From Ewingella sp. CoE-038-23 (GTDB taxonomy: Bacteria > Pseudomonadota > Gammaproteobacteria > Enterobacterales > Enterobacteriaceae): a stretch of 64,000 nucleotides of DNA. The notes under the pieces were generated by a model that was given only the letters and a program-made list of their open reading frames with translations, searched no databases and had not been told where the DNA came from. Below are positions 44,910 to 54,308 of the stretch, one piece after another. Positions within the stretch are counted from its first letter, which is position 1. Every line of letters starts with the position of its first letter. The translations under genes were made by a program, and so were the position numbers. The stretch spans positions 1,426,001 through 1,490,000 of the forward strand of contig NZ_JAZHOH010000001.1 of NCBI RefSeq assembly GCF_040419245.1, read 5' to 3'.

Positions 44910-47213
44910 TTACTTGTTATTACCCGGATTGCGGCCGCGTGGTGCGCAGGCTCTGCGAGACGGGCTGTTTGGCTGGCCGTCAGTTGGGTTAGCACCCAAC
45001 TTGAGCCATGGTTCACCACCAGCCGAGTCTTCAGTGCCAGGCTCAGTGCCCTGCGTCCACCATTTCGCCACATAGTTGCTGCCTTTCCAGCTCACATGGT
45101 CGCCTTGGTTATACACAGCATTAGCATCCCATTGTGGGTAAGCGGAAGCGGGTTTCACAGTGACATCGTAAGATGCCGTGCTGGTCAGCCCACCCACGTC
45201 AGTGACGGTCAGTTTGAAGGTCAACTTCTCGTCAGCCAGCACCGATGGTGCGATATAATTCAGCGTGCTGCCGGTTACTGAAGTCGCCTTGACGTTAGCC
45301 GGTAGCGTCCAGAAGTAGCTTAATGGCTGGCCTTCTGGGTCAGACGATTTAGTCCCGCTCAGAGTACCTGAAGCGCCACTGTTAACGGTCTGGTTGCCAG
45401 AGACAGAAGCCACTGGTGGCTGGTTTGCTCCACCAACAACGGTGAAGGTATAGCTGCTTGTACCGGTTTTGCTGCCGTCGGACACGGTCAGTGAAACGGT
45501 GTAGCTGCTTTGGAAGCCCGTTTGCGGAACTTTTGCATAAATGATCGGGTCTGTCAGCCTACCCCTGAATTCCAGACCGGCTGGCACGCTCCACTGATAA
45601 GTGATGGGATCACCCTCTGGGTCGAAGGAATGAGTTCCATCAAAGGTCAACTCGGTCGCTGGTAAGACCGGGCTTTTCGGCCCTTCGATTTGCGCGACAG
45701 GGGCGCGGTCAACCGGATCTGGCGAGGTGTTGATGCCTTTGAAGTAGAACGGCGACATATCAATTTTTTGCGTGATAATCGGCGAGCCCAGACCTTCGCG
45801 AGCTGCGTTGACCAGCAAACCGTTGTCCTGATCGGCAGTCCAGGTAAACACGCCGCCCAGCCCTCTATTGCGTGCATAAGCCGCTTTAGCTTTGACTGAA
45901 CGTGGTGTATCCAAGGACAGGAACAGCTTAGACGTTGAGCTATACAGGTAATCCGCATCAGCCACTTCATCGGTATAGAGGTCAAAGCCGTTTTTACCTT
46001 TTTGCGCTTCTAAATCGAGGTAGTTGTTGATGATGTCATACCATTCGGTACTGCCAGACTCGAAAGTCCCCGTGGTGGTAGCCGCGCCCGGCTCATAGGT
46101 GCCGACCAGTGGAGAAAGTTGCGAGATAGAGGCATTGCGGGCGTTACGGGTGTAACCGGCATAGCCGATATTGATATTGCTTTGCTGAACACCCAGACCA
46201 ATCAGGAAGTCCACGGCTGCGTCGGTGCCATAGGTGGTGGCTTCGGTTTTGTGCAGGTTAGTGTGGTGGTTCAACGCCGGAGCCCAAGGGGTGCCGAAGA
46301 AGTCATAAGTCATCAGGTTGATGCCGTTAAGACCTGCATCCAATAAGCCCGGAATGTCCGATTTTGCCAGAATGGCCGGATCCGCGGATGACGCGATACT
46401 GATCTTGGTATTCGGCAGACCCGCATTATTGAAGGCGTTGCGTAACTCTCTGATCAAATGCACGTAGTAGACGCTATCGTCTTCAGCATATGGGTTGTTG
46501 TTACCCGGCGCACCTGGGTATTCCCAGTCGATATCCACTTCAGAGAACATTGGGAAACGTTTAAAGATATCCACAATGCTGGATGTGAAGCGTACACGCT
46601 GGATTGGATCGCGAGCCATGTTGTAGAAACCATTACTCATGGTCCAGCCACCGACGCTGAAGGAGAGCACCAGATCATGGCCTTCGGCTTTGGCGCGTTT
46701 TTGCAGATCACGTAGACCACCGAGCACACCCTGAACTTTCTCCTGCTGGAAATCGGCAGGCATGGTGACATCTAGGTAGCTTGGAAAGCCGTTGTTAACG
46801 AAAGTCTGGGTATCGCCCCACACGTCAAGGAAAGTGACAGAGCCGTCCTGGTCATGCAGACCGAAGGCCGCGGCGCCATTAGCGATCGCGGTGGATTTCT
46901 CGCCCAGGTCGCCGAGAATACCAACGAAACCGATGATCAGTTTGTCGAAAGCCGTCGGTGCGACCAATGCAAGGTCAACGCCACGGCCCCGGTCAGCGGG
47001 TTGCTGGCTGCCTTGCAGACGGCCGTCATACTGCGACCAGTCTGTGTAGTAACCAAATACCTTAGGACGACCGGCGTTGTTGTACTTGTTGTACACCGGC
47101 TTAGCTACGCGGGCAGAGGTATAGCTGTATTTCTCTGTAGAAGTAGCGGGATCAAAACCATCGATGCGGTAGGATTCTTCTGTAGCAGCATCAGGTTTAA
47201 TGATATTTGACAT
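44910..47213 (-). CDS. GH18 chitinase with PKD and chitin-binding modules, Tc-complex type
   Basis: The 767-residue enzyme has a GH18 barrel (about 48-480): SFSVGGW at 184-190, SEVDIDWEYPG with catalytic Glu231, and MTYDFFG at 301-307. Two PKD-type beta domains follow (about 504-594 and 599-688), then a CBM5/12 module (about 692-740; AYPQWDANAVYNQGDHVSW). Ser replaces the first Asp of DxxDxDxE, as I recall for the Yersinia entomophaga Tc chitinases, which share RGRG-DLA and several other blocks. No signal peptide is present. AAGGAATACTT precedes the ATG. It is the first gene of the operon downstream of the lux box. Confidence 0.9.
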   Translation of the reverse strand: MSNIIKPDAATEESYRIDGFDPATSTEKYSYTSARVAKPVYNKYNNAGRPKVFGYYTDWSQYDGRLQGSQQPADRGRGVDLALVAPTAFDKLIIGFVGILGDLGEKSTAIANGAAAFGLHDQDGSVTFLDVWGDTQTFVNNGFPSYLDVTMPADFQQEKVQGVLGGLRDLQKRAKAEGHDLVLSFSVGGWTMSNGFYNMARDPIQRVRFTSSIVDIFKRFPMFSEVDIDWEYPGAPGNNNPYAEDDSVYYVHLIRELRNAFNNAGLPNTKISIASSADPAILAKSDIPGLLDAGLNGINLMTYDFFGTPWAPALNHHTNLHKTEATTYGTDAAVDFLIGLGVQQSNINIGYAGYTRNARNASISQLSPLVGTYEPGAATTTGTFESGSTEWYDIINNYLDLEAQKGKNGFDLYTDEVADADYLYSSTSKLFLSLDTPRSVKAKAAYARNRGLGGVFTWTADQDNGLLVNAAREGLGSPIITQKIDMSPFYFKGINTSPDPVDRAPVAQIEGPKSPVLPATELTFDGTHSFDPEGDPITYQWSVPAGLEFRGRLTDPIIYAKVPQTGFQSSYTVSLTVSDGSKTGTSSYTFTVVGGANQPPVASVSGNQTVNSGASGTLSGTKSSDPEGQPLSYFWTLPANVKATSVTGSTLNYIAPSVLADEKLTFKLTVTDVGGLTSTASYDVTVKPASAYPQWDANAVYNQGDHVSWKGSNYVAKWWTQGTEPGTEDSAGGEPWLKLGANPTDGQPNSPSRRACAPRGRNPGNNK

Positions 47214-47397
47214 AAGTATTCCTTACATTTCGCTAAGAGATTAAGTTTCTATACCGAATAAAAATTCGGCTATAGAACCCGTTGAGATATTCCAGACTTC
47301 GAGAATGAGTTTGGACTCAATTAATATTTATGCAAATTAGCGATATTTTACTTAATCTTTATTGCTCATGGACTTATAGATAATAAAGAAAAAAAGT

Positions 47398-47423
47398 GAT
47401 CAAACCTGACAGTTATTGCAGGT
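47398..47423 (-). promoter_or_regulatory. lux-box-like operator abutting the chitinase -35 element
   Basis: ACCTGACAGTTATTGCAGGT (47404-47423) is a 20-bp palindrome with the ACCTG...CAGGT arms of LuxR-type boxes, very close to the las/lux class. On the minus strand it directly precedes TTGATC (47403-47398), the likely -35 of the chitinase promoter, which has a TCTATA -10 at 17 bases. This is the usual position for activation by LuxR homologues. Confidence 0.75.
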
Positions 47424-47440
47424 TCCTGAATGTGGAATAA

Positions 47441-47468
47441 TTGACAGTTCCCTTAAGCTTTCTATAAT
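47441..47468 (+). promoter_or_regulatory. luxR promoter
   Basis: TTGACA and TATAAT, both perfect hexamers, are 16 bases apart and lie 34 bases before the luxR ATG. The lux box is 18 bases upstream of the -35, so LuxR may also act on its own gene. Confidence 0.7.
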
Positions 47469-47501
47469 CACAGCACGGCTCACCTTATGCGTGGTTAGAA
47501 T

Positions 47502-48218
47502 ATGATCAAAAGTGAGGATGTATATACTAAGTTTACCGATCTCAATTACCTGGTCGATGACCAAATAAAAATCAAACTTGATAGGTGGATTTACTCAATA
47601 AAATTCGATAGTTATGCCTATGTTATCGTGCCCACTACCGGCTTCGATGACCTCTTTATACTGGAGGGTTTTAATGCGGAATGGAGGCGGCAATATATAG
47701 AGTATGGCTTTAACAAAATCGACCCAATTATTAATAAAGCACAGCACTACCAGTCACCTAATATTTGGACAAGCATCGACTTATCTTTAGATGACCAATT
47801 TTTGAATTGCGCAAGAATACACGGCATTCGTTATGGCTATTCAATATCATTACCCTTGAACGAGAAATATATTGGCGTGCTAAGCGTGGTCCGAAAAGAT
47901 GATTATTTTATTTCCAATAAGGACTCGATAAGTATTATTGGCATGATGTCTATTTATCTACAGGAGTTTAATAATTGTGCAGCAAAACACTTTAATAAGT
48001 CTAATGAAGAGCGGATTGTTTTACCTTCGTTAACCAGCCGAGAGCAGGAGTGCCTGCACTGGCTGGCCGAAGGGAAGACCAGTTGGGAAATCAGCCGAAT
48101 CCTCTCCATCTCGGAAAGAACGGCGGTTTTCCACATTAATAACTGCATGTTGAAATTGGGGGCGAAGAACCGGGTGCAGGCGATCATGAAGGCGGTGAGG
48201 GCAAATGTGTTGAAGTGA
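47502..48218 (+). CDS. LuxR-family quorum-sensing regulator
   Basis: The 238-residue protein has an N-terminal autoinducer-binding domain with the conserved Trp, Tyr, Asp and Pro (WRRQYIEYGFNKIDPII, about residues 61-77) and a C-terminal GerE/LuxR helix-turn-helix (LTSREQECLHWLAEGKTSWEISRILSISERTAVFHINN, about 176-213). It is the cognate-type partner of the luxI gene, transcribed divergently from the chitinase operon. The ribosome site before the ATG is weak. A convergent sugar transporter gene follows. Confidence 0.9.
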   Translation: MIKSEDVYTKFTDLNYLVDDQIKIKLDRWIYSIKFDSYAYVIVPTTGFDDLFILEGFNAEWRRQYIEYGFNKIDPIINKAQHYQSPNIWTSIDLSLDDQFLNCARIHGIRYGYSISLPLNEKYIGVLSVVRKDDYFISNKDSISIIGMMSIYLQEFNNCAAKHFNKSNEERIVLPSLTSREQECLHWLAEGKTSWEISRILSISERTAVFHINNCMLKLGAKNRVQAIMKAVRANVLK

Positions 48219-48277
48219 AAGGATGAAAAAAGCGACATCAACAGATGCCGCTGCGCGACGAGCTCGGCGTTTTGCGC

Positions 48278-49573
48278 CTAACGGGTTGGTCGCTGTAGTA
48301 GGTTCGGGTCCAGCACCACGCGGCTCGCCGCTTTGGACGGATGCCCCGGCTGTTCCACTCTGACCATCAGGGTTAACACCGCAGCAATCAGGTAGAGTGC
48401 GGTATACACCCACACCACGCCGACAATATCAAAGAACGGCAGAATGATTGAAGCAATGGCGGGCGCCACAAAGTTACTTAGCCCGGCAGACAGGTTATAA
48501 ATCGAAATGGCCGCGCCTTTATGGTTAGGCTCCAGCACCGGGAAAACGGCGGTCATGGGCACAAAGGCGGCGACGGTAATGCCTAACATCACGGCAGGGA
48601 CTAGCGCGACCCAGAAATTATGCCCGGCATAGACCGGCAGATAGTAGAAGGCCAGGCTGGAGATTGCACAGCCAATACAGCCAAACCATCGCACCTGACG
48701 CAGCCAGCCAATTTTCTCGCCTAAAATTCCCCACATTACGTTCGTAAAAATCGTCACGAAGAAGAACACCGCCCAGATCTGTAGCCACTCCGACATGCTA
48801 AACCCAAGGCGGCCGACGAACAGCATCGGCATGATCACCGCGAAGCCAAACAGCGAAATGGTATTAATGATGCGAATCAGGCAGGAGAGGAAAATATTGC
48901 GATTGGTGAACAGAATGGTCACCGCGCGGCTGAGTTCGCCGAGTTTCTCTTTCGGGCTGAGATGGGCTTTACTGCTGGGTTTACCGACTTTTCGCAGCAG
49001 CGTCATCGCCATAATTCCGCCCACCGTCACCCAGGCAATAGCGAACCACAGCGTGCCGGTTTCGCCCATAAACGGAATGGTAAAGCTCGGCAGATAGCTC
49101 CCTACGCAGCCAATGCCGATGGAGTACATGGCCCAGAACCAGCCCATGGCGGAAGAAAGATTCTGCTTGGGCACGGTTTGCACCACCAACATGACGAACG
49201 AGTAGATAAACAGCGGGTAAGCCAGCCCGCGAATGCCGTAGAACAGCAGCATCAGCGGGTAATTCTTCATACCCAGCCCGAACAGCATAAACAGCGTGTG
49301 CATCACTATCCACAGGATGAAACCGATGCGCATGGCTTTCTGCGGCGTGATGATCTCCGCCACCACGCCGGAACTCCAGGCCGCCAATGCCGCCGCCAGT
49401 CCGTAAACCGTGAACACCACGGCGGATTGCGAGGCGCTGAAGCCCATGTCGATGATGTGTTTAGACAGAAAAGCCATTTCGAAGCCGTCACCGCTCATGA
49501 AAATGGCGATAGCGATGTAGCCCCAGAGCAGGTTCTTTGGTAAACCGAACCAGTGGGTTGCGTGTTTTTGCAT
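48278..49573 (-). CDS. dalT: MFS pentitol transporter (DalT/RbtT-like)
   Basis: From the ATG behind AGGAG (49573) the product has 431 residues and twelve predicted membrane helices. It matches the ribitol/arabitol permease group (LPKNLLWGYIAIAIFMSGDGFEMAFLSKHI). An in-frame N-terminal extension to 49780 is rejected: it is non-hydrophobic and lacks a ribosome site. It is the third gene of a D-arabinitol operon after dalD and the kinase, with a 77-base gap to the kinase. Confidence 0.82.
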   Translation of the reverse strand: MQKHATHWFGLPKNLLWGYIAIAIFMSGDGFEMAFLSKHIIDMGFSASQSAVVFTVYGLAAALAAWSSGVVAEIITPQKAMRIGFILWIVMHTLFMLFGLGMKNYPLMLLFYGIRGLAYPLFIYSFVMLVVQTVPKQNLSSAMGWFWAMYSIGIGCVGSYLPSFTIPFMGETGTLWFAIAWVTVGGIMAMTLLRKVGKPSSKAHLSPKEKLGELSRAVTILFTNRNIFLSCLIRIINTISLFGFAVIMPMLFVGRLGFSMSEWLQIWAVFFFVTIFTNVMWGILGEKIGWLRQVRWFGCIGCAISSLAFYYLPVYAGHNFWVALVPAVMLGITVAAFVPMTAVFPVLEPNHKGAAISIYNLSAGLSNFVAPAIASIILPFFDIVGVVWVYTALYLIAAVLTLMVRVEQPGHPSKAASRVVLDPNLLQRPTR

Positions 49574-49650
49574 GTCGAACTCCTGTGCTGCGTCGCCGCA
49601 GCGGCTGGTGAGTAGGGGCAGAGATGGGGCGCTTAGGCGCCCTCGGGGTG

Positions 49651-51120
49651 TTATTTTTGGGCGGTTCTCAGCGCGACCTGTTGCTGGTAAAGCTGCCGGT
49701 AGGTCTGCAATCGCTCGCGCAGCATGTCGCGGTTTTCGGCCTGCGGCTGGAAGCGGCGGGCGATCTCCGGCTTGCGGCACGCCTCGGCGACATCTCCTCC
49801 GGCAGCCAGCCAGCCCAGACGCGCCGCGCCCAGCGCGCCTCCGGCTTCCCCGCCGGAATGGGTGACAATCGGCAGGTCCAGCGCGTCACTGACCAACTGC
49901 GCCCAGCGATCGCTGCGCGCACCGCCGCCGACCAGCGAGCATTGTTGCAACTGAGTTCCTGCCTGTTGCATCACCGCCAGCCCGTCGGCCATGCCGAAAG
50001 CTACCCCTTCGAGCACCGAATATCCCAGCGTGGCGCGATCCGTGCTGTGGGTCATGCCGTGGAAAACGCCGGTGGCCTGTGGGTCGTTGTGCGGCGTTCT
50101 TTCGCCGGACAAGTAGGGCAGAAACAGCGGAGCCTGACGCTGCTGGGCCGGGCTAAGCTGGGTAATTTCCGCCAATAAGGTGGTTTCATTGCTGCCAATC
50201 AGCGTGCAGTACCAGCGCAGCGCGCTGGCGGCGGTCAGCATCACGCTCATCTGGTGCCAGCTGTTGGGCAAGGCGTGACAGAAGGCGTGCAGGGCCGATT
50301 GCGGGTTGGGCCGGAAACGGTCATTTACCGCAAACAGCACGCCAGAGGTGCCGAGAGAAATAAAGGCGTCACCCGGCGTGACGGCGCCAATACCCACCGC
50401 GCTGGCGGCATTATCGCCACCGCCGCCGGCAATGATCACGTCATCGCGCAGGCCCCAGGCGCGGGCAATATCGTTTTTCAGCGTGGCGCTGATTTCGCTG
50501 CCTTCCACCAGTCGCGGCATCTGATCGCGGCTCAAACCACAGGCCGCCAGCAGGGAGTCTGACCAGTCGCGCCTGGCGACATCCAGCCACAGGGTGCCAG
50601 CGGCGTCTGACATCTCCGACACCTTCTCGCCGCTCATCATCCAGCGCAGATAGTCTTTCGGCAGCAGCACGGAGGCGGTTTGCTCGAAAATCTGCGGCTC
50701 GTGGCGGGCGACCCACAGCAGCTTCGGCGCGGTAAAGCCGGGCATGGCCAGATTCCCCGCCACCTTAAGCAGTTCGGGGGCCGCCTGAGTCAGCTGCTCG
50801 CACTGCGCCGCGCTGCGGGTGTCATTCCACAAAATGGCCGGGCGCAAAACCCGCCCGTCGCGGCTGAGCAGCACCGCGCCGTGCATCTGGCCCGACAGGC
50901 CGATGGCGCGGATCTCCGCCCACTGCTGTGGCACTTTTTGCCGCAGACGACCCACCGCGCGCTGGGTTGCCTGCCACCAATCGTCGGGGTTTTGCTCCGC
51001 CCAGTGCGGCTGCGGGCGGCTGATTTCCAGCGGCTCACCGGCGCTGGCCAGCAGGTGGCCGTCGGCATCAATCACCACGGCTTTGATTTCTGACGTGCCT
51101 AAATCCAGTCCGAGATACAT
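49651..51120 (-). CDS. dalK: Xylulokinase of the D-arabinitol operon (DalK/XylB)
   Basis: The 489-residue FGGY kinase has the N-terminal phosphate motif LGLDLGTSEIKAVV, IGLSGQMHG, the ATPase segment GGGGDNAASAVG, SLGTSGVLFAV, and LSGERTPHND. It phosphorylates D-xylulose produced by the upstream dehydrogenase, feeding the pentose phosphate pathway. It lies 10 bases after dalD, as in the Klebsiella dal operon, though a dedicated xylB elsewhere cannot be excluded. Confidence 0.88.
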   Translation of the reverse strand: MYLGLDLGTSEIKAVVIDADGHLLASAGEPLEISRPQPHWAEQNPDDWWQATQRAVGRLRQKVPQQWAEIRAIGLSGQMHGAVLLSRDGRVLRPAILWNDTRSAAQCEQLTQAAPELLKVAGNLAMPGFTAPKLLWVARHEPQIFEQTASVLLPKDYLRWMMSGEKVSEMSDAAGTLWLDVARRDWSDSLLAACGLSRDQMPRLVEGSEISATLKNDIARAWGLRDDVIIAGGGGDNAASAVGIGAVTPGDAFISLGTSGVLFAVNDRFRPNPQSALHAFCHALPNSWHQMSVMLTAASALRWYCTLIGSNETTLLAEITQLSPAQQRQAPLFLPYLSGERTPHNDPQATGVFHGMTHSTDRATLGYSVLEGVAFGMADGLAVMQQAGTQLQQCSLVGGGARSDRWAQLVSDALDLPIVTHSGGEAGGALGAARLGWLAAGGDVAEACRKPEIARRFQPQAENRDMLRERLQTYRQLYQQQVALRTAQK

Positions 51121-51130
51121 CGCTTTCCCC

Positions 51131-52528
51131 CTAGGCGCGCTTGGCGTCGGTCAGCCACTGGTTAACCCGCGATACCGACTGGCGCAGCAGATCCGCGAAT
51201 TCAGTTTTACCGGCGAGGCTGCCAAACAGCTTGTCGTCGGCGGCAAAGCGGGCCAGCGGATCGGCGCTGTCGAACAGGGCGTGAACCGCCGCTGCGTCCA
51301 GAATGCCGTCCTGATACTCATAGGGCAGGCGACCTAAATGCCATTGCTGCATATAGACAAAGAACAGGGCGGGAAGCGCGGCGGTGGCGCGCGGCGTCTG
51401 CCCGCGCTGATAGCACTCTTGCAGCGTTGGGGCGATAAAGCCGGGGATTTTCGAGAAGCCGTCGGCGGCCACGCGCTGATTGGTGTCCTGAATATACGGG
51501 TTACTAAAGCGCTCCAGCACCACGTCGCGGTAGGCTTCAAGGTCAAGCGGGCTTGGCGTCAGGGAAGGGATCACATCTTCGGTCACATAGTCATAAGCCA
51601 TCTGGCTAATAGCCTCGGTGCGGGTGCTTTCGTCAATAAAGCTTTGCCCCAACAGGGTCCCGGCCCAGGCAATACAGCTGTGGCTGGCATTAAGAATGCG
51701 AATTTTAGCTTCTTCATAAGGCAGAACTGACTCGACCATTTCGACGCCAACCTGCTCAAGCGGCGGGCGTCCGGCAATGAAATCATCCTCAACCACCCAC
51801 TGGATAAAGGCTTCACCCATTACCGGCGCGCGGTCTTTGATGCCGGTGGCCTGCTCGACGCGAACGGCCACTTCGGGCGACGGGCGCGGGGTGATGCGAT
51901 CCACCATGGTGTTCGGGCTGCGGGTATTTTTCGTCACCCAGTCGAGGGTGCTCTGCTGCTGGCGCAGGGTTAAAAACTGCAACAAACCACTGTGGAATCG
52001 GTCGCCGTTGTGGCGCAGGTTGTCGCAGTTCAGCAAGGTCACTGGGCCGCCGTCATTGGCGATGCGTCGCGCCAGAATGTGGCTGATGGCGCCGTAAATG
52101 GTGCGGCAGCCGCCGTTGAGATCGGCCTGCACGTCGGCATTGCTTTGGTCCAGATTGAACTGGTTATCGAGGTAATAACCAGCCTCGGTCACAGTAAAGG
52201 AGATCACTTTGGTGTGCGAATCGGCCCCCTGAGCAATCAGCGCTGCTAGCTCGTTATCCCACGGGATGATTTTTTGAATCGAGGTGATGGTTTCGTATTC
52301 TCGCTCACCCTGCGGGGTCACGGTTTCCAGCACATATTGGCCGTTTTGGGCTTGCAGAGCCTCGAGCAGAGGCACGCCGTCTTGGCGAATATTGCCCAGC
52401 GCGATTGACCACTCTCTATGGCCTTCTACCAGCAAACGGTGCAGATACCATGCCTGATGCGCACGGTGGAATGAGCCGCTGCCGATATGCAGCCAGACGG
52501 AGGGGGTTGGGGTCAGTGAGGTGTTCAT
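51131..52528 (-). CDS. dalD: D-arabinitol 4-dehydrogenase
   Basis: The 465-residue protein is a polyol-specific long-chain dehydrogenase resembling Klebsiella DalD ([43 protein letters not shown]). The catalytic-lysine segment [13 protein letters not shown] is intact. It oxidises D-arabinitol to D-xylulose with NAD+. A GGAGATCCT ribosome site precedes the ATG, and operator-like repeats sit in the intergenic space to the divergent regulator. Confidence 0.9.
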   Translation of the reverse strand: MNTSLTPTPSVWLHIGSGSFHRAHQAWYLHRLLVEGHREWSIALGNIRQDGVPLLEALQAQNGQYVLETVTPQGEREYETITSIQKIIPWDNELAALIAQGADSHTKVISFTVTEAGYYLDNQFNLDQSNADVQADLNGGCRTIYGAISHILARRIANDGGPVTLLNCDNLRHNGDRFHSGLLQFLTLRQQQSTLDWVTKNTRSPNTMVDRITPRPSPEVAVRVEQATGIKDRAPVMGEAFIQWVVEDDFIAGRPPLEQVGVEMVESVLPYEEAKIRILNASHSCIAWAGTLLGQSFIDESTRTEAISQMAYDYVTEDVIPSLTPSPLDLEAYRDVVLERFSNPYIQDTNQRVAADGFSKIPGFIAPTLQECYQRGQTPRATAALPALFFVYMQQWHLGRLPYEYQDGILDAAAVHALFDSADPLARFAADDKLFGSLAGKTEFADLLRQSVSRVNQWLTDAKRA

Positions 52529-52560
52529 AGGATCTCCACTCGGGTTAGTCTTCGGATTTT

Positions 52561-52642
52561 TGGGCTTAAGCTCTTTTATTGGGCTTTTGCTCGAATAAAA
52601 GTAGCTTAATAGAACATTTGCCCTGCAAGTGGGCTTAAGCTC
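52561..52642. promoter_or_regulatory. Repeated operators between dalD and dalR
   Basis: TGGGCTTAAGCTC occurs at 52561-52573 and exactly again at 52630-52642, with a degenerate third copy TTGGGCTTTTGCTC at 52577-52590. The GCTTAAGC core is palindromic. This fits binding of the SorC-type regulator. Confidence 0.6.
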
Positions 52643-52735
52643 ACACTTTCCGATCTTGGGAGAATTTTGCTGTCACGGCGGGGTGTAAATGGCGATAACA
52701 TGGTGGAAGTGAAATTAGCGAGTCGGGAAGTACGC

Positions 52736-53680
52736 ATGAATAAGAGTGACAAGAAGCTGGATCTGGCTGCGCGGGCGGCGTGGATGTACTACGTGGCGGG
52801 GCAGACGCAGAATGAAATTGCCGACGCGCTGGGCGTTTCTCGCCAGGTGGCCCAGCGTCTGGTAGCCAGCGCGCTGGATAACGGGCTGGTCAGCGTACAT
52901 ATTTCCCACTCAGTGGGGCGCTGCATGGAGTTAGCCGCACAGCTGAAAAAACGTTTTGGTCTGGGGGTTTGCCAAGTGGTGCCGGGGCAGGGAATGAGCG
53001 ATGCAGGCATCAGCCACGCCATTGCCGTCGCTGGCGCGGAGGTGATGATGCAGTATATCAAACAGGAACAGCCGATGATTATCGGCGTCGGCTCGGGGCG
53101 CAGCCTGAAGGCCGCCATCGACGAACTGGCCGATGTAGAACGCCCGCAGCACAGCAGCGTGTCGCTGATTGGCGCCATTGCCTCGGACGGTTCCTGTACC
53201 CGCTACGACGTGCCGTTGCTGATGGCGCAGAAAACACAGGGGCGCTATTTTATTCTGCCCGCGCCGCTGTTTGCCGATGGCGAAGATGACCGCGCCGTCT
53301 GGTGCAATCACCGGATTTATCGCACCGTGAGCGAAAAAGCCAGTCAGGCCGATGTGACCTTTATTGGCATCGGGACTATCGAGCCGGGCTGTCCGTTGCA
53401 CAAAGATGGCTTTATTAGCGAGCAGGACGTCGAGCGTTTAATGGCGAAAAATGCCGTGGCGGAAGTGCTGGGCCACTTTATGGGGCCGGAGGGGGAGCGC
53501 GTTGAGAGTGAACTGAATGCCCGTTTAACCAGCGTCGGCCCCACGCCCCATGATGATAAACCGGTCATTGCCCTTGCTGGCGGAAGTGCCAAGCATCTTG
53601 CCATTCGCGCCGCGCTAAATGGCAAGTGGATCAACGGCTTGGTCACGGATGAGGCCTGTGCCGAGTGGCTGATGTACTAA
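52736..53680 (+). CDS. dalR: SorC-family regulator of D-arabinitol operon (DalR)
   Basis: From the ATG at 52736 the product has 314 residues. It has an N-terminal helix-turn-helix (AWMYYVAGQTQNEIADALGVSRQVAQRLVASAL) and a SorC sugar-phosphate-binding domain (GVGSGRSLKAAIDEL, GIGTIEPGCPLHKDGFI). Earlier in-frame starts at 52667 and 52700 lack ribosome sites. It is divergent from dalD and should be a repressor relieved by arabinitol or a derived compound. Confidence 0.85.
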   Translation: MNKSDKKLDLAARAAWMYYVAGQTQNEIADALGVSRQVAQRLVASALDNGLVSVHISHSVGRCMELAAQLKKRFGLGVCQVVPGQGMSDAGISHAIAVAGAEVMMQYIKQEQPMIIGVGSGRSLKAAIDELADVERPQHSSVSLIGAIASDGSCTRYDVPLLMAQKTQGRYFILPAPLFADGEDDRAVWCNHRIYRTVSEKASQADVTFIGIGTIEPGCPLHKDGFISEQDVERLMAKNAVAEVLGHFMGPEGERVESELNARLTSVGPTPHDDKPVIALAGGSAKHLAIRAALNGKWINGLVTDEACAEWLMY

Positions 53681-53682
53681 AC

Positions 53683-53898
53683 TTATTTCTTGCTGATATC
53701 GGCGATATCGTTGGTGTTCATCAAATGGTAATCGCCGTTTAAATCGATGTAGCTGGTCATGCCGCTGTCGCGGTCTTTGTCCGGCTCGCCGTGACTGAGA
53801 ATAGAATCCCCGGCTTTGGTGCTTATTACGTAATCACTGGTGCAGCCAGAAAGCGCCATCGCCAGCAAACCGACTGCTAAAAAAGCACGTTTTTTCAT
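53683..53898 (-). CDS. YgdI/YgdR-like small lipoprotein
   Basis: This 71-residue lipoprotein starts MKKRAFLAVGLLAMALSGC with a lipobox (LSGC) and then the DUF903 core DYVISTKAGDSILSHGEPDKDRDSGMTSYIDLNGDYHLMNTNDI. E. coli YgdI and YgdR have the same design and unknown roles. It converges with dalR at a two-base gap. The ATG at 53898 is preferred over a TTG one codon earlier. Confidence 0.85.
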   Translation of the reverse strand: MKKRAFLAVGLLAMALSGCTSDYVISTKAGDSILSHGEPDKDRDSGMTSYIDLNGDYHLMNTNDIADISKK

Positions 53899-54308
53899 CA
53901 ATTACGTTGTCCTGTTCAAATATCGTGATGACTTCGCGACTTAAAATACCCGATAGCGTACTCAGGCGCACCCTCTTGCAGCGTTTAACCCCCAATTCAC
54001 ACCAAAATAATCACCCATGAGAATTAGCTGAAAAGCGCGCCATTGCTGGTGATACGCACGATTTGATTTGTCTAGGGTGAATGTTTCAGTAAGATTAAAC
54101 GAAGGTTAACTTTTTGTTGAAAACGGGCGATACAGATCACGTTTTGGGCAAATATTCTCGCTTTCTCCCCTTAACTTGACCTCAGGCAGCAAACAGGCGT
54201 TGACCCTGTTGATTTTATTACGCTATATAGCGCATCCCCCGTATTTTTCGGCCCTGCGCTTGGCAGGCAAAACATCTTTTTATTACCTCTAAGTTTCAGG
54301 GCGCAGCA
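53899..54308. promoter_or_regulatory. Intergenic region with candidate opgB promoter
   Basis: No gene is seen in these 410 bases. TTGACC (54200-54205) and TATATA (54224-54229), 18 bases apart, form a candidate promoter 80 bases before opgB. The rest is AT-rich leader sequence. Confidence 0.4.
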
